Shown: piece by piece, positions 55,084-64,000 of the stretch
Layout of the letters: every line of letters starts with the position of its first letter
How positions within the stretch are numbered: position 1 is the first letter of the stretch
Origin: Spiroplasma sp. TIUS-1
GTDB taxonomy: Bacteria > Bacillota_I > Bacilli_A > Mycoplasmatales > Mycoplasmataceae
Assembly (NCBI RefSeq): GCF_010365785.1
Contig: NZ_CP048387.1
Coordinates: forward strand, 496,001 to 560,000
Length of the DNA: 64,000 nucleotides
Reading direction: 5' to 3'
Notes under the pieces: generated by a model
What the model saw: the letters and a program-made list of their open reading frames with translations, nothing else
The model's database searches: none
What the model was told of the DNA's origin: nothing
Program-made: the position numbers and the translations under genes

Positions 55084-57117
55084 TTATTTATTAAAAACAG
55101 GTTTATATTCATTAAATCAGTTATCTGTACCTTCTGAAAAGGAATCTCAATTAGTTACTTTTGTTACATCTCACATTGAAATATTTTGATTAAATTCCAT
55201 TGCACCTTCAAACATTGACGACATATTTTGAACTTTTGATGTGTCTCATAAGGAAATGTTATTATTAAAATTAATAGATCATTTGAACATTGAAGACATG
55301 TTCTTCACATTTTCAGTATTTCATTTAGAAATATCTTGATTGAACTCCATTGCACTTTCAAACATTGACGACATGTCAATTATATTTGATGTATTTCATT
55401 GCTCTATATTTATTATTTTTTGATTTTGATTACCTTTAAATGCCAATTTCAAGCTTTGAATTTGACTTGGCAGTTCTTTGGGAACTTCAACTGTATCTAT
55501 TCTAATTGGTTCCATTGTATAAATTCCATTTTCATCTTTGCTATAACCTATTTGAGTCAGTACATTTCCTTCATAAATTGATTCTTGTTTTTCTGGGAAA
55601 GTACCATCATCATATGAAAAAGTTGATTCAACATTTTCTTTTGTACTTAATGCTGCAGATTCTTTAACTGAAGTCAAAATGACTTTAAAATTCATTGAAC
55701 CATTTTGAATGATTCTACTTGTAATATATTCAACTTTTATATCAACAACACTTGTATCAACATCTTCTTCAATTTTTGAAGCTAACAACGGACTAAGATC
55801 CTTCTCAGTTGGACTTGTTGAAATATCAATTTTACCTACTTGATATTTCTCTTTAACTTTAGATAATTCATTATCAACTTTTTGTTGTTCTGTTAATGAG
55901 CCATCATCATATGAAAAAGTTGATTCAACATTTTCTTTTGTACTTAATGCTGCAGATTCTTTAACTGAAGTCAAAATGACTTTAAAATTCATTGAACCAT
56001 TTTGAATGATTCTACTTGTAATATATTCAACTTTTATATCAACAACACTTGTATCAACATCTTCTTCAATTTTTGAAGCTAACAACGGACTAAGATCCTT
56101 CTCAGTTGGACTTGTTGAAATATCAATTTTACCTACTTGATATTTCTCTTTAACTTTAGATAATTCATTATCAACTTTTTGTTGTTCTGTTAATGAGCCA
56201 TCATCATATGAAAATTTGACAATAATATCATTTTTTACGCCCTTAGCGGTTTCTTCAACTGTTGAAGTTAAAGAAATATTAAATTGATATGAGCCATTTT
56301 GAATAATTCAAGTTGATACATTTTCAACACTTACTTTAACAATTTCTAAGTTAACATCTCCTTCAATTTTAGTTCTTAATTTTAAATTAATATCATTTTG
56401 AGAAGGTTCATTGTTTTCATCGATTTGTCCTAAATCGTATGAACTTTCAATCTTTGACAACTCTAAATTAACTTTTTCTTGTTCAATTAAAATAGGATCT
56501 TTTGTAATGGTAACATCAATTTCTATTTCAGTTTGCTCTTCAAATTCACTCTTTTTAATAAAAACTTCAAAAGTTGTTAAATTTTTTAAAAAACTTTTTT
56601 TACTAATTTCAAATTCAATGTTAGATGTATTTTCTACATTTTTAATAACATCTTCAACTTGTTTTCTAGCTTCATTTAAAGCTGCATCTTCACTATCAAC
56701 AACTATATTTGTGTAGGCATGCTCATTAACCTTCTCTTTTACCAAGCTTACTTGTTCTTTGTCAGTCAATATATGAATTACTTTGATTCCTTTAATATTT
56801 GCTCTAGCCTTAGCATCTGACTTTTTCAATTCAACATTAAAATCACCATTTATAATGTTGTCACATGATACAGTTGCAATCACATTATCAATTAGTAAAT
56901 CGTTTACTTGCTTTTGCACTTCATTAATAACAAATTCAATTCCCTTGTCTGTTGTGTATTCAATTTCTTTTCAATCATTTTTTGTAGAAATTTTTAATGC
57001 TAAATCATCAACTATTTTTTGATCTCCATTTGATTCATTTGGACCACATGATACCAACACGGTACTTGTAGAAACTACTAATGCAGCAGCTCCTAACATT
57101 GCTAATAACTTTTTCAT
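55084..57117 (-). CDS. DUF285-type surface lipoprotein with tandem repeats
   Basis: 677 residues. Signal peptide and lipobox VLVSCG (Cys near 25). Domains: a lipoprotein region (30-205), then three repeats of about 99 residues: a diverged one (about 207-305) and two identical ones (about 306-404 and 405-503), each with the pattern LSKVKEKYQVGKIDIS and IIQNGSMNFKVILTS. The C-terminal DUF285/BspA-like part (about 575-670) repeats NMSSMFEGAMEFNQxISxWDT. Such proteins are variable antigens or adhesins in the Mycoplasma mycoides and Mesoplasma groups. ATG at 57117, with AAGGAG upstream. Confidence 0.88.
55604..56214. repeat. Exact 297-bp tandem duplication within the lipoprotein gene
   Basis: Positions 55604-55917 and 55901-56214 match base for base as far as I can read, with a period of 297 (99 codons, in frame). 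A diverged third unit lies upstream in the gene (about 56215-56500). Confidence 0.9.
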
Positions 57118-57438
57118 ATTTCTCCTTAATATGTTTAATTAATATTAAAACTACAAGTAAATAGCAAATTACATTATTTTGATTGACTTTAATAAGTACT
57201 TTCAAAATTATTTTGAATGCAAAAAATTAAACTACGAGCAATATTTAATAAAATGTTTCATATTTATATTCCTTATCATAATCCCACCCATAGACCCATT
57301 TATAGTAATATTTTACAATTAATTTGCATAAATTGTAAAAAATAATTATTTTTGAAACACCAAACTATTTTTGTTAAATTTTCTCTAATCATTTTAAACA
57401 ACTCATTTGATATAATAGTTATACCTATAAGGAGATAT
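57118..57438. other. Intergenic region between divergent lipoprotein and ppa genes
   Basis: 321 bases without a gene. Holds promoters for both sides: TATAAT at 57411-57416 for ppa, and a TAATAT near 57138 for the lipoprotein. A perfect 10-bp inverted repeat TTTTACAATT / AATTGTAAAA with a 10-base loop lies at 57311-57340; it lacks a T-run as a terminator and may be an operator. Otherwise AT-rich. Confidence 0.55.
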
Positions 57439-57999
57439 ATGGCAAACAATACAATACAAATGATTGTTGAAATTCCAAAAGGAAGTTCAAACAAATATGA
57501 ATATGACGCAATGACAGGTCAAATTAGCTTAGACAGAGTTTTATACGGAGCAAACTTTTATCCAGGTGAATATGGTTTTGTGCCACAAACACTGGATTGA
57601 GATGGAGATCCATTAGATGTTATTTCTCTAATTACTTATCCTACTATCCCAGGAGTTGCTGTTAATGTAAGAATTCTTGGTTCTATCAAAATGATTGATG
57701 CTGGTGAAATTGATACTAAGTTATTTGGTGTTCCAGCAAATGATCCAAGATTCAATTCATATACTTCTTTAAAAGATGTTCCTCAACATTTAAAAGATGA
57801 AGTAGAAAATTTCTTCTTACAATACAAAGAGTTACAAAAGAAGACAGTTAAAATTAATGGTTGAGGTAATGAAAAAGAAGCTATGGAAGAATTAGAAGAA
57901 TGTAAAGCGCGCTTTGAAAAATACAAAGATCGCTTAGCAAATGGAGAACAAAAAACAATTATGGCAGAATGAAAAAAAGCCGGAGTTGGTCAAGGATAA
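57439..57999 (+). CDS. ppa: Inorganic pyrophosphatase, family I
   Basis: Hydrolyses pyrophosphate from biosynthesis. 186 residues. VEIPKGSSNKYEYD, YGANFYPGEYGFVPQTLDWDGDPLDV (metal-binding Asp residues) and IKMIDAGEIDTKLF are family I motifs. ATG at 57439 has AGGAG 7 bases upstream and TATAAT at 57411-57416. Three TGA-Trp. Terminator shared with the opposing gene. Confidence 0.96.
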
Positions 58000-58002
58000 A
58001 AT

Positions 58003-58029
58003 AAAAAATGAGTTTTAAACTCATTTTTT
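58003..58029. terminator. Bidirectional terminator between ppa and 58033-58824
   Basis: AAAAAATGAGTT-TTAA-ACTCATTTTTT; A-run and T-run on either side serve both strands. Confidence 0.85.
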
Positions 58030-58032
58030 ATT

Positions 58033-58824
58033 TTAAATAATTACAAATGGACCCATGAATTTTAGCTCCCCTGCTTTAGTTTTATTAATTTTAAATGTTC
58101 TCATATCTACTTTGCTAATGCTAATTGCATAATGTCTGGCAGCTATTATTTCATCCTTATAAATTTTGCATTCTTTAGTTATAAAAGAAGAAAGTGAGCT
58201 TTCATATTGAGCTTCAATCAGATTTTTATAAGTATTTACATATATAATGCACATTATATAAATCATTGTACCTATTGTACCAATTAAAGAAAATGTAATC
58301 ATTAAAATGTCAAATAGTAACTGCTCTCCCACTAAAAATGCAGTATTACTTAATACCATTGTTGTTATTTTTAATACAATAGAAAATGCTAATGCAATTC
58401 AAAATGTTAGTGCTGAATAAAATGGAATAAGAATTGCTCGTGATCTTCAAACTTTTGCAAATTTATTTTTATTATAAAGTGAAGTGTTAAATCAAATTGA
58501 AGCAAATACATAATCCAATTCATATCCTGCTGATGACATATACCATTTAGGAATTACTATTGTTTCATTTTTTTCATCTAATTGATCATAGACACTTACA
58601 TATTCTTCATGAGTTGCATACTCAAGTTTTAAGTCCGTTTTCAAATGCTCTAAATATTTATTACCTAGATCATTTATTTCAACATCAGAAATTGTGGTAT
58701 GTTCATCAACAATTCTAAATGGTTGAGTTTTACCATAAATTGAGACGTTGATTAATCTAATAAGAATATATAATGCAATACATGCAATAAATATTCAAAA
58801 TATAACATTAGCAATTATTGTCAT
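58033..58824 (-). CDS. Unknown multi-pass membrane protein
   Basis: 263 residues, not recognised. A hydrophobic N-terminal segment (about 3-25), a soluble stretch of about 85 residues with a Tyr-rich motif (WYMSSAGYELDYVFASIWFNTS), then three membrane segments (about 120-200) and a basic C-terminal tail (RTFKINKTKAGELKFMGPF). No enzyme motif; in particular no HExxH. GAGGGG precedes ATG. Monocistronic. Confidence 0.7.
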
Positions 58825-58852
58825 TTTTTTACCCCTCTTTTTATTATTATAA

Positions 58853-58879
58853 ATAAAATAATCCCTATGAGGGATTATT
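58853..58879 (-). terminator. Terminator of yebC
   Basis: AATAATCCC-TCATA-GGGATTATT then TTATTT; the stop codon is in the stem. Confidence 0.85.
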
Positions 58880-59579
58880 CAACATTATGGAAAACATCTT
58901 GTACGTCTTCTAGTTCATTAAGTCAATCAGTTAATTTATCAAAGTTAATTTTTGCTTCACCTTCTAGTGTGATTGTTTCATTAGGAATCATTGAAATTTC
59001 AGCGACCTTATATTCCTTTACTTTTTTATCTAATGCTGTTTTAATTGCATTAAAACTTTTAAAGTCGCCATAAACCATAGTTATACCTTCTTCTTCAATA
59101 ACATCTTGTACATCCACATCAACTTCCATTAAATATTCAAGTGTTGCTTCAACATCCATTGATTCAAAACCAAATACCGCTAATTCTTGAAATGCATATG
59201 ATACAGCTCCAGAAGTTCCAATGTTACCGTGGTTCTTTTTAAAAGCCTCTCTAATTTCAGCAATAGCCCTATTTACGTTTGTTGTAAGTGAATCAACAAT
59301 TATCATTGAACCATTTGGTCCATAACCTTCATATCTGTTTGCTATATATTGTTCATGTTCACTTCCAGATGCTTTTTTAATTGCACGAGAAATAACATCA
59401 GCTGGTACTTGTTTTGATTTAGCTTTATCAATCGCACTTCTTAGTGCTAAGTTTGCAACAGGATCTGGTCCAGATTTTGCAGCCATATAAATTTCTTTTG
59501 CTGCTCTTCCATAAATGGCCGATTTCATTGCACCAGTTTTCATCATAGATTGTTTTCTAACTTCAAACGCTCTTCCCAT
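58875..59579 (-). CDS. yebC: YebC/PmpR family regulatory protein
   Basis: 234 residues. MGRAFEVRKQSMMKTGAMKSAIYGRAAKEIYMAAKSG matches the N-terminus of this family, with ANRYEGYGPNGSMIIVDSLTTNVNR and ISMIPNETITLEGE later. YebC proteins bind DNA or relieve ribosome stalling at proline stretches. GGGG before the start, 5 bases after the dgk stop. One TGA-Trp. Confidence 0.95.
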
Positions 59580-59584
59580 AATTT

Positions 59585-60193
59585 TTACCCCTTTTTCATA
59601 GAATTCATTTTATCTAAAATTAATTTTAATTTTAATTCTAAATCATCTGAATTTGCATCAATAACTAAAAAGTTAAATTGTTTCTTATGTTTTTCATAAA
59701 ATGCTTCGTATTCTTCATTTAATAATTCTCAATAAGTATTATCTGTACCAAGTTCTTGAACACGCCCTCTTTCATGAATTCTTTCAATTGCCTTATTTGT
59801 ATTTACACGTAAATAAACAACCAAATCAAAGTTAGCTCTTTGTCCTAAAGATTTAAGAACAACTTCTTCAAAAAAATCATTGTAAGTATTGTAATCAGTT
59901 CCATTCATTAGGCCTAATCTTCTAGATACCTTAACAAATATTGGATCTTCAATAATTGATCTATCAAAAATAACATTTCTTAAACTTTCAGCTGATGTTA
60001 ACTGTTTTGAACGTGCAGTTAACATTCACACTTGCATTTTAAAAACAAAAGCTTTCATGTCATTATAATAATCATCGAAATATGGGTTGTTGTCTACAGG
60101 TTCAGGAAATATTTCATAACCTGTTGATTTTGAAATGGCTTCAGATAAAGATGATTTACCTGCTCCAACTGTTCCGAAAAGTGCTAATCTCAT
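59585..60193 (-). CDS. dgk: Deoxynucleoside kinase (dGK/dAK family)
   Basis: Salvages purine deoxynucleosides. 202 residues. Walker A FGTVGAGKSS, EPVDNNPYFDDYY, and FDRSIIEDPIF (DRS catalytic motif) with RVNTNKAIERIHERGR (lid) are family motifs. The ATG overlaps the rluB stop (TAATG). Two TGA-Trp. Followed by yebC. The exact substrate (dA or dG) cannot be told. Confidence 0.93.
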
Positions 60194-60942
60194 TATTTAA
60201 TTTCCTTGTGTGATTTAATCTTACCATAAAATTTTTTAACCTCATGGGCTTTGAATTCTCTATACATTCCTGGTTTTAAACCTTCAATTGTAATATCTTC
60301 AACCATTGTTCTTTGCAATTTTACAAGCTCCATTCCTGCCGCTGCTATCATATTTTTAACATGATGTTTGTGACCTTCATTTAATACCATTGTAATTATT
60401 GTTTCATTAAGTTCTTTACTATAGTTTGCAATTTTTGCATCAATTGCTTTAGCAAGATAATCATCTTCAATAATTACACCTGTTTTTAATTGTTTAATTT
60501 GAAAAGATTTTACTTCACCTTTAATTAAAGCTTGATATGTTTTGTGAAAATTGTATCTTGGATGAGCAACATGATTTGCAAAGTCACCATCATTTGTCAT
60601 AATTAAAACACCCGATACATCGTAATCTAATCTTCCAACAGGGAAAACACGTTCGTCCATTTTTTTAAAATAATCCCCAACACATTTTCTTCCCAAAGGA
60701 TCTTTCATTGTTGTAATTACTCCCCTTGGTTTAAAAAAAACAATATATTTTTTAGCAGACTTATCAATTTCTAAAACTCTATTTTCAATTGTTATTCTTA
60801 CATTATCTTCAAACTTTGAACCCAATTCAGTAACAGTAACTCCATCAACTTTAACAAGTCCAGCAGTTATATATTCCTCTGCTTTTCTTCTAGAAGAAAA
60901 TCCGCGATCAGCAATAATTTTTTGCAATCTCTCAATTGCCAT
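60193..60942 (-). CDS. rluB: Pseudouridine synthase, RluB/RsuA family
   Basis: Modifies 23S (or 16S) rRNA. 249 residues. S4 domain (RLQKIIADRGFSSRRKAEEYI), then FPVGRLDYDVSGVLIMTND with the catalytic Asp, and LNEGHKHHVKNMI. Starts at the scpB stop (shared base). Order scpA-scpB-rluB is the classical Firmicute arrangement. Confidence 0.93.
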   Translation of the reverse strand: MAIERLQKIIADRGFSSRRKAEEYITAGLVKVDGVTVTELGSKFEDNVRITIENRVLEIDKSAKKYIVFFKPRGVITTMKDPLGRKCVGDYFKKMDERVFPVGRLDYDVSGVLIMTNDGDFANHVAHPRYNFHKTYQALIKGEVKSFQIKQLKTGVIIEDDYLAKAIDAKIANYSKELNETIITMVLNEGHKHHVKNMIAAAGMELVKLQRTMVEDITIEGLKPGMYREFKAHEVKKFYGKIKSHKEIK

Positions 60943-61511
60943 TATGAATCTTTCCTTGCAAAAATATTTTTATCTTCATTTGAATCATCATCTTTAGGTA
61001 GTGGTGGTAATTCATCTAATGAATTAATATTGAAGTATTTCATAAAGTCATCAGTTACTGTAAATAATACAGGTCTACCTGGCCCCTCACTTCGTCCAGA
61101 TTCTTGGATTAAGTTTCTAATGCGCAACTTATGAATAATTCCTTCAGTATTTACTCCACGAATATTTTCGATTTCTGGTCGTGAAATGGGACCTCTATAA
61201 GCAATTATTGATAATGTTTCAAGTGAAGCAAAAGATAATTTAGCCTCTGTTTTAATATTTTCTAATTCTAAGTAATATTGAGAATCATCTTTTTTTGTAA
61301 TCATTCTAAATTTTGTTCCAGCAAATTTTTGTATATCTAGTCCCGAAGTTTTATCTTTTGTATATTTATCTTTTAAAACCTTAATTAGTTCATCAACTTC
61401 TGAATCTTTTTTAACTTTAACCAAAGCTTTGAAATCATCATAAGTGACACCATCATCCCCACTAACAAATAATAATCCCTCGGTTAAGGCAACTTTTTTA
61501 TTTTTATCCAT
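60942..61511 (-). CDS. scpB: Chromosome segregation and condensation protein ScpB
   Basis: Kleisin-associated partner of the SMC complex. 189 residues. Two winged-helix domains; SFASLETLSIIAYRGPISRPEIENIRGVN and RNLIQESGRSEGPGRPVLFTVT are family hallmarks. A TTG-free ATG start 7 bases after the scpA stop, with AGGAG 11 bases upstream. Confidence 0.95.
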   Translation of the reverse strand: MDKNKKVALTEGLLFVSGDDGVTYDDFKALVKVKKDSEVDELIKVLKDKYTKDKTSGLDIQKFAGTKFRMITKKDDSQYYLELENIKTEAKLSFASLETLSIIAYRGPISRPEIENIRGVNTEGIIHKLRIRNLIQESGRSEGPGRPVLFTVTDDFMKYFNINSLDELPPLPKDDDSNEDKNIFARKDS

Positions 61512-61517
61512 TTCGTA

Positions 61518-62276
61518 TTAATCTCCTATCTCTTCTTTTACACTTTTTCATTGTATGTAAAGATCATCCTTATCTTGTGTAATTGTCGCTCAATCATGTC
61601 TTACCAAATCTAAAATTGCAAGGAAGGTAGCAATTAAAGATTGTATTGTAATTGCTTCAAAAATTACATCTTCCAATAAAAAAACTTTTGAATCATGCTT
61701 TGATAAAAACGCCTTAATATTTTCTGCCATTTCTTCTGGTGAAATTTCAGTTGATTGAATTGTATTTACTTCAGGAGTTCTAAGTCTATTTTTTTCAATA
61801 ATTTTTAAAAATATTTTTGAAAACTTATCCATATCAACATGAGCTGGAGCCAATGGTAAATCCATATCATCTATTTTTTGTATTTGAATAATTGATTTTT
61901 CTTTTGAAATCAACTTCATACCCTCTTCTTGAAATTCTTTAAAGTGTTTTGTGACCTCTTTAATTTTATGGTATTCCATAAGTCTTTGTAATAATTCTTG
62001 TCTTTGATCTTCTTCATAATTTGAATCAACTTCCACAATCTCTTTGGGTATAAGCAATTTAGATTTAATTTCAATTAAATACGCCGCCATAATTAAATAT
62101 TCACTCGCAATCTCTATATTTAAATTATTTGTTTTATTTATAAATTCAAGATATTGATTTGAAAGATCTAATAAATTAACATCCATAATTGACATGTTTT
62201 TTTCACGAATCATTTCTAATAACAAGTCTAATGGACCATTAAAATTATCCAATTTAACTTCATTTCATTTAGACAT
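61518..62276 (-). CDS. scpA: Chromosome segregation and condensation protein ScpA
   Basis: Kleisin of the SMC-ScpAB complex. 252 residues. DNFNGPLDLLLEMIREKNMSIMDV is the N-terminal SMC-neck-binding motif; the C-terminal winged helix holds FLAILDLVRHD. ATG at 62276 extends the frame 8 codons beyond a TTG at 62252 and reads MSKWNEVKL with TGA-Trp. Follows the unknown gene by 2 bases. Confidence 0.95.
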
Positions 62277-62278
62277 TT

Positions 62279-63109
62279 TTAACCTCTTTTATCTTTTAAT
62301 TTTTTAATCACTTTTGACATATCTTCATTTGTCACGATTGTTTCGTTAATTGCAATAAACAATCTACAAATGTAAATATATAACAAGTCAGATATTGGAT
62401 TGATATTATATCTTAAGGAAGGATCAATGAAATCATGTTCCAGCATATTTCTTAATCTTCTGATTAAGTGTCAACCACTTGATTTTGTGAGTACTTCAAT
62501 TATACCACTCAGCTCGTTAAATGATATTTTTGATTTTGAAAGAAACTTAATGTTTGGCAGGAAATCTACATAAAATTTAGCCATATACTTTTCATCAGTT
62601 TGTACATTTCTTTTATATTTATCATTCATATGAATAGCAATATATGCCAATTTATCAAATACTGTAAATTGATATTTAAAAGTCTCAACTTGCAAGTGAT
62701 ACTCATTTGATGTTATCTTACTTTTCTTTTCATAATCTCGTAGTGACTCGTTAGATTTAACTTTTGAAGCTGTATATCTAATTATTTCTTTTACTTCTTG
62801 AAAAATATGTTGTTGCATAAAATCACTATTTACAAACATTAGTCTCGTCATGGCATTTTTAATTGCTTCAAAGTAGTTATATAAATTAGTAGTAGTAAGC
62901 TTAATATAGTTTTCATCTCTAATATACTGATTCAATTCGATGCCTTGATCTTTAATATAATCATTTAGATTTTTAATTACAACATTGTAATCAAAAATAA
63001 CAGAATCAATATAAGAAATTAAATCATTATAATTTCTACTAAAGTCTGTATTTGATTTTAAAAAAGATTTTTTATCTTGATTTAATTTTCTTAGCTTATT
63101 TAAGTCCAT
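62279..63109 (-). CDS. Unknown helical protein with HEPN-type R-x4-H motif
   Basis: 276 residues, soluble and mostly helical. Region 1-150 is Asn/Lys/Tyr-rich coiled coil-like; the C-terminal third has HLIRRLRNMLEHDFIDPS with R220-N-x3-H225, the layout of a HEPN nuclease motif. The motif is short and chance is possible. It ends two bases before scpA in the same direction, so it is co-transcribed with the condensin genes. No DNA-binding motif. Weak ribosome binding site. Confidence 0.65.
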
Positions 63110-63123
63110 ATATGTATTTTAAT

Positions 63124-63167
63124 ATAAAAAAACTTACTTATGAGTTTTTAAACTAATAAGTAAGTTT
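63124..63167 (-). terminator. Terminator of galM
   Basis: AAACTTACTTAT ... ATAAGTAAGTTT with a 14-base loop, followed by TTTT. The galM stop lies inside the 3' arm. Confidence 0.85.
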
Positions 63168-63997
63168 GAGCTGTGAGATTCATTTTTTAAAACTTTAACC
63201 ATACCCTTTTTATCTGACAACTCAATTATGTCATCGTTTGCAAAATCAGGAAGTCCATTTCATGGTTCAAAGCATAATCACTTTGTACCTCCATCTTTTG
63301 ATCATAATAACATTGTTTCAAAATCAGAAACCATAAAATCAATTTCTCTACTGCTATCTCTATATTCAACCTTAGTAGAATTCATTTTTATAACAGCAGG
63401 ATTAATGTCAGGACTCCACTTAACATCATTAAGCTTTATTTCATTTGTAGTATACGTTTTGCTATTTAAATCAACAAATCCATTCGGAAATACATTTGTA
63501 AATTTTTCAACTTTGTTATATTTAACTACTCCATCTTTATTTGTTTTAAATGCAGGATGGTGTCCAAAAGAGTAAAACAAATCTTTTGTCTCAGATCTAT
63601 TAATTACTGTATTTCTTATACTTAATTCATTTGAACTTTTTAATTCAAATTCAACTCTCAATTCAAATTCAAATGGGTACATTTTGAATAATTCTTTGTC
63701 TGAAGAAAGCAAAAATGAAACTTTATTGTCTTCTAATTTTTCTATAGTCCATTTGTCAGCAGTATGTCCTTGAACAAATCCATGTTTAGGCATTTTATAA
63801 ATTTTTGATTCATATATGAAACTGTCATCTTTTAATTTACCGCAAATTGGAAATAATATAGGTGAAACTTTATCTCAGCTTCCTTCTTTTTGATAGAGAA
63901 ATTCAGTATTTCCTTTTTTCAAACTAATCATTTCCACTGGATCTGTTTTTAATGAAAGGACTAGATCACCATTATTAATATTAATTACATTAGTCAT
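63134..63997 (-). CDS. galM: Aldose 1-epimerase family protein (LacX/GalM-like)
   Basis: Interconverts sugar anomers. 287 residues. KHGFVQGHTADKW and SFGHHPAFK carry the expected His residues (catalytic His in GHHPAF), FEPWNGLPDF with the downstream acidic residue closes the site, and CFEPW fits the LacX-like branch. ATG at 63997 is 3 bases from the window end, so its ribosome binding site lies outside. Two TGA-Trp in the tail (CFEPW, TKW). Confidence 0.88.
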
Positions 63998-64000
63998 ATA

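Noticed and set aside
57300-57494. Minus-strand frame over the start of ppa
   Set aside because: Overlaps the well-supported pyrophosphatase and its promoter; hydrophobic by composition only.

Overview
This window is AT-rich mollicute DNA. Nearly every recognisable gene contains in-frame TGA codons at conserved tryptophan positions (for example the serine motif G-W-S-L-G of the hydrolase at 34408-35346), so UGA is read as Trp. A reading that stops at TGA breaks most genes into fragments, and the coordinates here are for the rejoined genes. Gene content (polC, mraZ-rsmH-ftsA-ftsZ-sepF, RecU, RNase HIII, LemA plus DUF3137, two ECF S components, a DUF285-type lipoprotein) suggests Entomoplasmatales (Mesoplasma/Entomoplasma/Spiroplasma). 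The genus cannot be fixed from the sequence alone. Most genes lie on the minus strand.

Layout: 1-4109 glyS-dnaG-rpoD (rpoD runs off the left edge). 4371-5957 lemA plus a DUF3137 protein on the plus strand. 6080-9446 an unknown membrane protein and the ybeY-dgkA-era-recO operon. 9448-15786 an accessory module: a secreted Ig-like protein, a membrane-anchored HExxH metalloprotease, a C39-peptidase ABC exporter and a small membrane protein. 16013-22568 cdsA, polC-rimP, rpmG and a small Cys/His protein. 22771-24200 a thioredoxin-like lipoprotein, four tRNA genes (Tyr-Gln-Lys-Leu) and a candidate structured small RNA. 24438-31493 acpS-thyA-folA-plsC, rnhC, dCMP deaminase, a rhomboid-like protein, rluD and lspA. 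31497-34390 ileS with a T-box leader. 34408-39580 the division cluster mraZ-rsmH-ftsA-ftsZ-sepF-hydrolase, with MraZ boxes in front. 39726-43840 pheS-pheT-yceD-rpmF. 43929-51809 repeat proteins, deoA, gpsB, recU/dnaD, hup, and cmk-der-gpsA. 51888-57117 a transporter and surface region: two ECF S components, one of them His-rich, a surface protein, and a lipoprotein carrying an exact 297-bp tandem duplication. 57439-63997 ppa, yebC, dgk, rluB, scpB, scpA, a HEPN-motif protein and galM.

The genes are tightly packed. Stop/start overlaps of the TAATG type are common (ybeY/dgkA, thyA/folA, pheT/yceD, mraZ/rsmH, rluB/dgk), and compact intrinsic terminators separate the transcription units. The most unusual parts are the exporter/protease module whose two large surface genes lie between identical 34-nt terminator copies, the candidate small RNA at 24083-24200, the leader in front of the ECF genes, the repeat-bearing lipoprotein, and several enzymes that lack usually conserved residues (the rhomboid-like protein and LspA).
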